Assembly: GCA_048013815.1 (NCBI GenBank)
Contig: CM106586.1
Coordinates: 3,596,001-3,660,000, forward strand
From: Setoptus koraiensis
Lineage: Eukaryota > Arthropoda
Reading direction: 5' to 3'
Length of the DNA: 64,000 nt
Shown: positions 58,191 through 64,000 of the stretch, piece after piece
Position numbering within the stretch: position 1 is the stretch's first letter
How the letters are laid out: each line of letters opens with the position of its first letter
The notes under the pieces: model-generated
Databases searched by the model: none
Seen by the model: the letters and a program-made list of their open reading frames with translations, nothing else
Told to the model about the DNA's origin: nothing
Translations under genes and position numbers: made by a program

Positions 58191-58911
58191 CAAGCAGCGC
58201 ACTGGCAAACATGGCCAGGCCCCACTTGTCACACACACACGGTAATGAGCGCACGGACACAGGTTATTAGGGCGCATTAATGGGTCACTCTCATCAATAT
58301 GCAACGTCGATGAAGAGCAAGAGTGAGGCAAATTGTTGAGCGACCTTGTTGCTGGCTGACCACTCAAACTGTTGACTGGTCAGTCAGCGTGTCAGCAACA
58401 ATTACCGGGCACCTGTCGCCGGTTGGCGCAACCATGTGCAATTGTGCAGAGACGGGCACTGCGCAGTGTTGCGCCGCGTTGCGGCGGACAGGTGAGCGGG
58501 CATGCGAAAATTGAAAAGTTTGAGCGCTCCAACTCTCAACTGGACATTGCTGCTCGACAATGACCACTCACCGCCGAACTCATTGCCGGACAGGCGAGGA
58601 ATTTTCCTTTATCATCGAGGGACGCTCGTCGACTGTGCGTCGTTTGTCGACTCGCGGACTCGGCTCTGTCGATTGAGCGGTCAGCTGGAATGGCCATCCG
58701 CCATTGGCAGCCGGCGCACACGATGATGCAACAGGCGGTGCAGCTACGTGCGCCAGCCGTTTTGGCGCTTAATTGTTGGCGTCCATCATCGACAGTGACA
58801 GCCAGCGCTGCACACAATGGACCCATGATGATCATTATTATGTCATCGTGCCCTGGGCGCATCCATCATCCGCCTGCGCCAGCGACATTGGCAAGCGTCG
58901 GCCGCTCACTC

Positions 58912-58983
58912 GCTGACCACTGGTCGTCGGCTGACCGCTCGTCGTCGGCTGACCACTGGTCGTCGGCTGACCACTCGTCGTCG
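58912..58983. repeat. 18-bp tandem repeat, four copies (GCTGACCACTGGTCGTCG)
   Basis: Exactly 72 bp. Alternate copies differ at one or two bases (CACTGG/CGCTCG/CACTCG), hinting at a 36-bp higher-order unit. Confidence 0.88.
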
Positions 58984-59710
58984 GGTGTGCGAAACGGACA
59001 GCGCTCGCCGGCTCGCCAGATCTGGCCAGATTGTGCGAGCAAAAGTGTGCACTTGTTGCTATTTTGGGACATGCCGCTTCGAATATTCGAGCCGCAATGA
59101 CAGCGCCGCCGCCAATTTATTATTGATGCCGTCGGTTCCACTCAGCGCCATTGATGAACCAATCAAACGCTGCAATTTATTTATTATTTAAAGTTTGCCC
59201 GGTGCCCGCTCTCGTCGACCGCTCACCGCTGCGCACTCGATTAAGTGCGCCCAATCGAATGCCCGCAATCAATTTGGCCCGCTTGCCTGGCAAGACCGCG
59301 CCGGCCCGCCGTAGCCGCCGCCGCCGCCGCAACCGGTCGACGACCCCGCGCTTGACGGGCGCCATCTGTGTGCGATTGGCGGCGACCATTGCCACTGCGA
59401 CCAGCCCTGGTCTTGCTGCAAAGTATGCAAGACTCTTGCACTCCGTAGACGACGGATCAAACCATCGCATTGTTGCCGGAATTACGCCCCAACCCCAATG
59501 AACGGAGAGACTCCGACAGCCGGATAATTAGGCGCAAACCAGCGCTCTTCAGGCGCCCGCCAGAATGATAAAAGTCGGGACAAAAGTCGGACAAAAGTCG
59601 GGATGAAAGTTTTATCTTTCATCTCGCTCATGGCCACTTACCTGGCTGCCGAGCGGCGATGCGCTCAGGCCCGTCGCCCCTCGTCAGGCTGCGCAAGTGA
59701 CGGGCGCCAA

Positions 59711-59752
59711 CCTGAAACAAGCAAGCAAAGCTGTTTGCTTGCTTGTTTCAGG
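59711..59752. repeat. perfect 19-bp hairpin with 4-nt loop
   Basis: Left arm 59711-59729 (CCTGAAACAAGCAAGCAAA), loop GCTG, right arm 59734-59752 exact reverse complement. A second small inverted pair, GTAACGG/CCGTTAC, follows within 35 bp. Confidence 0.95.
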
Positions 59753-61557
59753 TAACGGTAACCCGCAATCCGTTACTGCAATCAATTTGGCATTGTTGTT
59801 AGCACGACCTTGTCTAATGCGCCAGCGTCGCTGCCGTCTCACAAATTGTCCGACGCTCATCAAATGATCGCATGATGAGCGCACAGGTAAACCGTTGCCG
59901 TTACGTCATTTCATTTCACCGTGCACACAGTCTCGTCGTCTATACTCTATAGTCTAGACTCTAGACGCAGCATAAATATTTAAAAGTTGTTTGTATGTGA
60001 CGCAACCGCTGCTGTGCTGATTGACGTGATTGGGTCAGCTGATGTGGGATAAAATCGGTGAAATCAGCCGATCGATCGATCGTTATTAGATTATCGTCGG
60101 GTTGCAAGCGGCGAGCGCATCTCCCACACGGGACATCGTGCCGGCATTGCGCAATTAGTTTCCGCGCAGCGCATCAAGCAGCGATTAATCGCGGCTGTTA
60201 CCGGACGAAACCGGCGGCGCTGTCGTCGTTGTTGCCGTCGTTGTTGTTGTTGTTGGCGTGGTTGTCGTTGTTGTTGGCGCGGTTGTTGGCGCGGTTGTGC
60301 GAGGAGAGTGAAACGAAATATCAATCATTAGCGGCCGACAGGCAGGAATTATCCGCGATTTGAGAGCGTGTGAGACGGCGAGTCGCAGTTTGATTGTTTC
60401 ATTTGTTGCGCTAGCAACAACAGCAACAACAGCGACAACAACAACAACGATAATGGTTGCACAAGTGCCGGCCGATGCGAACAACATGCCGCGGACATGT
60501 CACTCTCGCTCGGCCCGATCCGTTCGCAGACTCCACTCAATTATTAATTAATTAGTGAGATTCTTCGCTTCGCTTGGCTCGTTCGCTCGGCTCGTTCGCG
60601 TCAGCGTTCTGTTGCGTTCGGTTGTGCTCGGTTTCGCCCAGTTTCGCTCGCAAGTTTTGGCTGCTTTCGCTTGGTTCGCAGCAACCGTTCGGAACACACT
60701 CATTTGGCCGTTCGCAGCCGAGCCAACAAACAACAATGAGCGGCCATGTTGTCGACGCTGTTGTTGTTGCTGCTGTTGTTGTTGTTGGCGCACTGGTGCA
60801 AATTAAACAAACCATCGCATGACGACTTGTGACTTGCGTCGCTTCTTCGGGCCGCTCGCTGGCTTGTTTGCCCAACTGGCCGGCAAACAAGCTCCGGCCT
60901 CCAATAAATTCAGACACAGTCATTAAAGTGGCGGCAATTAACTATGGCCATCGGCCGCGACAAACTGCCTCGAGGCGATTGACCTCGGCTGCCCGTTATC
61001 ATTATCGCTGTCCGTCGCTTTATCCGCGCCCGCGCGACACATCCGCCGGCCGGCCCGACAGCCCGCGCTCTGGGGCCAGCGGGCCACAGAGCGAGCCACA
61101 GAGTCACGGAGCGAGCCACAGAGCCACGGAGCGGCCCCAAATCTCGGGTTCGCTGCTCGCCAGGTCGGCACCGACCAGCTGGCCGGTGTGCGGCGATTGG
61201 GCCCCGATCTCACAATGCTAAGATATAAAAATATAATAATATATCAGGCGATATAATAAGCGCCAGTGGGCCAAATGAACGCGAAATGGAAATTGATTTC
61301 GCGTTAGTTTCATCGCGTCTCAAGCCACCGATACAACACAATAGACGCCACCAGTGCCCTAGTCTAAACACTAATTAATACCCAAACACTAATTACTACC
61401 CATACGCTAATCACTACCCAAACACTGATCACTAATCAATTTTCTTTATAATTTTCTCATCAATTTTCTCCAAAATATTACTCTCAATACGACTGACGAA
61501 AACTGACCATTGCGCAACGTGATTGCCCATCGCATCGATTCGGCATCGACACAATAG

Positions 61558-61682
61558 CTGCGAGAACAAACAATCGTGCCAACTGCTCGCCTCCAATTCT
61601 GTCTTTGGAGACCCATGCCCCGGCACTCAAAAGTACCTCGAGGTACACTACCAGTGCATGTCTGCGCCCAGGAATCAAACAG
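61558..61682 (+). CDS. Cirl: latrophilin (Cirl/ADGRL) exon 3: second half of the lectin domain
   Basis: Acceptor CACAATAG ending at 61557 and donor GTGAGT at 61683; 125 nt, phase 2 in, phase 1 out. It encodes CENKQSCQLLASNSVFGDPC, PGTQKYLEVHYQC and MSAPRNQT. The SxFGDPCPGTxKYLExHYQC signature is the conserved C-terminal half of the latrophilin lectin domain. Splicing AG to C makes Ser and restores the alignment after FEAISN of the preceding exon, so the two halves form one complete domain with its cysteines. The visible precursor totals about 227 residues. Hormone-receptor, GAIN and seven-helix domains must lie to the right of the window. Confidence 0.93.
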
Positions 61683-62723
61683 GTGAGTTGGCCATCCACA
61701 CGTCATTGCTACATTGCTTCTATTACGTCATTGCGTCGTTGCGTCATTGTTTTTGCAAATGGCGAGCGGCCGAACGACGGCTGCCGATAATGTTGTCGAT
61801 AGTGGACAAGAAAGTTGGCAAGTTGCACAAAGTGACAGCTCGGCCCCATCGCGGCGTCGCAGGCGAACAGCGACAAAGAATTTATCACTCCATAAAACGG
61901 CTCGCCGTCGATGGAATCTCTGGCTCTCGGTTGCAGCGTCATTTGCGAGTCGCAAATTGTGAGTCGCACTTGTTGTGAGCAAGACGCGATATTCAACGCG
62001 ATTTAATGGGCACATCGATGATGAATGAAGCGGCTCGGAGTGACCGCCGAACGCGTTTACGAGTCGCGCTTGTGTGAGCCGTCGAACTTAAAACGGTCGC
62101 CATTGTCGATGATTGCGTTCGCCCGCACTGGAATAACTCGCAACAATTCGAGCAATTCGTCGGGCGAACTCGGCTTCGGATTCTGATTCGACTTCGGATT
62201 CGGATTCTGATTCGACTTCGGATTCGAATTCGAATTCGAATTTGAATCGGAATGGCCGTGGCCGTGGCTGTGCAACTGGCGCGGCGGGACGAGCGCGTTC
62301 TTTTGTTCCAGTTCGATGGGGGCGGCAACCTGTCGATTGTAGCGAACGCCCGGCGAATGGCCACTGCCAATGAGAGCTGTCGATTCGATGGCATTGCAGT
62401 TCATTATTATCACTTATCGCGCGCACACTTTCGCAGCGAATCACACACACACACACACCGAATCAATCATTGCCCATAATGACGTGAACTGGTGAGAATT
62501 CTCTCTATCACTTTTATTTCATTTTATCACTTATTATTGCCATCATCGGCCGACCATCGGCGAACCTGAATACCGCTGAATAGCGCATATAAACGCTGCT
62601 TACGAATGTTTAAATACTACATGCATAAATATATAGATATATTCGGATATAGGCGCGCAGGTGAGCCGCTCGAGCAGCCGTTTGGGCCATTTAATTAGCG
62701 AGCATTGCGATTGTTTAAATGAT

Positions 62724-62835
62724 GTTCAAATGTCTGAACGTTCAAATGTCTGAACGTTCAAATGTCTGAACGTTCAAATGTCTGAACGTCCAAATGTCTG
62801 AACGTTCAAATGTTTGAATGTTTAAATGTTTGAAT
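62724..62835. repeat. 16-bp tandem array of self-complementary units, seven copies
   Basis: Each unit GTTCAAATGTCTGAAC has GTTCA/TGAAC inverted ends, so every copy, and each junction (TGAACGTTCA), is palindromic. The last two copies have drifted to GTTTAAATGTTTGAAT-like forms. Confidence 0.92.
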
Positions 62836-63070
62836 GTGGCGCTGCAAACGGGCCCAAGTGAATGTTGTTGCCGATGCAATTTCGTTTTATTTCATCTTAC
62901 TTTTTGCATTGCATTGCCATTATTCAAGCCGGCACCTGTTGCTGGCTGCATCGAACACAGTGTGTAATGGCCGCGTTAATTATCATTAAATTATTATAGA
63001 TCATTCATTATTGGATTGGCCGCTTGGCGACGTCTCGTGAATGAATTGCCCTCGGTGCATTCTTGGCGGC

Positions 63071-63140
63071 GCGGTTCGGCGCGGTTCGGCGCGGTTCGGC
63101 GCGGTTCGGCGCGGTTCGGCGCGGTTCGGCGCGGTTCGGG
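63071..63140. repeat. 10-bp tandem array (GCGGTTCGGC), seven copies
   Basis: Near-perfect decamers. The frames through it give RRGSARFGAV-type peptides and are judged spurious. Confidence 0.9.
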
Positions 63141-64000
63141 CCGCACCGCGCAAATGCGCAATGCTCAGCGACAGCCATAAACAAGCAACAGCTCGTCGGA
63201 GCACAATTAACGCCGGCTCGCAATTATCCTGTTTGCCATTGTTGTAGCTGTCGTTGTTGCTGTTGCCGTCGCTGTCGCTGTCGTTGCAGCGAGCTCGAGC
63301 GGCCCAGAATTCAGGCGAAAAACTTAAATGGTTGTCTCGTTAATAGATAGCGCCAATTATGATAATTATCTGGCGTGTTGCAACTTGCGCGACCGGCCAG
63401 CGAACCAGCGGCCAGACTGCGGCCATGCAAATGGCCGCACAACAAACTCACCGTGCGGCCTATAACATATATGTGAGCCCTATACCGTGCGTCCGATTAA
63501 TTTCCATCTTTGCGACTAATTGCGACGACTCGCAAACGTGTCGCCGGGCAACACCGGCCAACCGGCGAGCCGCCAATTCGCTCCGGCGAGCACCGACTCG
63601 CCGCAGTTCGGATCGCCCAATCGGCGCTCGAATCGAACGCTCAGTCGGCGCTCTTGGCACTCGATTCGAACGCTCGGCTGGCACTCGAATCCAAGCGAAC
63701 GCTCGGCTGGAATTCGACTCGACTTGGCTCAACTCGACTCGGCTCGATTCGATTCGAAGCGCGAGGCGGCGCGTCGCCGGCGTCGGGTTATCAGGTGGCC
63801 CTAATTAGCCGTGCGTCTCGGCGAGCCGATGCCGAGCGGCATAGCGATCCGTCGATAGGGCGATGCAGCGATAAGCGGCGACAAAGGTGACTTATATAAT
63901 GGGCATTGCATAACAAATATATAGTGAAAAATGCGCAAATTGGAGCGGACGAGCGCTGATTAGATCATCAATAATGACGCATCATGTAACAGGGGCTCAT

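Larger units (their letters stand above)
42571..61557 (+). other. latrophilin intron 2, about 19.0 kb, splitting the lectin domain
   Basis: GTGAGT at 42571 and AG at 61556-61557, with phase 2 on both sides. No gene is recognised inside on either strand. The interval is GC-rich with many decaying tandem arrays and several perfect hairpins, listed separately. The large open frames within it, for example at 52945-53810 and 54390-55295, are overlapping and Arg/Ala-rich without domains. Confidence 0.75.
61683..64000 (+). other. latrophilin intron 3, start
   Basis: No further latrophilin exon or other gene was recognised up to the window edge. Contents are short arrays, including TCGGATTC/TCGAATTC words around 62165-62245, a 16-bp hairpin array (62724-62835), a 10-bp GCGGTTCGGC array (63071-63140) and CTCGATTCGAACG-type repeats (63640-63760). 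Confidence 0.6.

Overview
This window is animal nuclear DNA, most likely from an arthropod. It has GT-AG introns, AATAAA polyadenylation signals and orthologues of animal-only genes: liprin-alpha, liprin-beta, ADAM17, CCDC25, latrophilin/Cirl and Hillarin. Latrophilin and Hillarin read most like arthropod versions. Several very long reading frames have no intron at all (liprin-alpha 1348 codons, ADAM17 804 codons), which suggests an intron-poor lineage. Eriophyoid or other acariform mites are one group known for this, but the species cannot be fixed from the sequence. There is no sign of bacterial or viral gene organisation. 

Layout. (1) 1-9.5 kb, plus strand: about 6.9 kb of GC-rich, simple-repeat-rich non-coding DNA, then the last three visible exons of a Hillarin/KY-family gene (6879-9394). 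Its 5' exons were not found here. (2) 9.5-12.4 kb: an intergenic stretch, then an intronless gene for a secreted, low-complexity protein I do not recognise (10795-12372, plus strand). (3) 13-26 kb, minus strand: a compact, AT-richer block in the order ADAM17 (25892-23478), CCDC25 (22974-22336), liprin-alpha (21608-17562), liprin-beta (16780-12994). The first three are single-exon and liprin-beta has two short introns. (4) 26-64 kb, plus strand: the 5' part of a latrophilin (Cirl/ADGRL) gene. A signal-peptide exon (28010-28226), a poly-Gln plus first-half lectin exon (42231-42570) and a second-half lectin exon (61558-61682) fit together in reading phase. They are separated by introns of about 14.0 and 19.0 kb, and the gene runs on past the right edge. 

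The two giant introns are strikingly unlike the gene-dense block. They are GC-rich and full of GGCC/CTCG-type short motifs, CAA/TTG triplet runs, decaying tandem arrays of 8-27 bp units and many perfect short inverted repeats. Long GC-driven open frames there look spurious. 

How the genes fit: liprin-alpha and liprin-beta are partners at presynaptic active zones and other cortical sites, latrophilin is a synaptic adhesion GPCR, ADAM17 is a membrane sheddase, Hillarin is a cytoskeletal/septin-linked protein, and CCDC25 is a widely expressed protein with an NFACT-R-type domain. Co-regulation is not shown. The features most worth follow-up are the liprin-alpha/liprin-beta tandem pair, a ~400-bp fold-back element between the ADAM17 and latrophilin starts, the set of perfect hairpins in the latrophilin introns, and a Hillarin whose transglutaminase-like core lacks the usual His and Asp.
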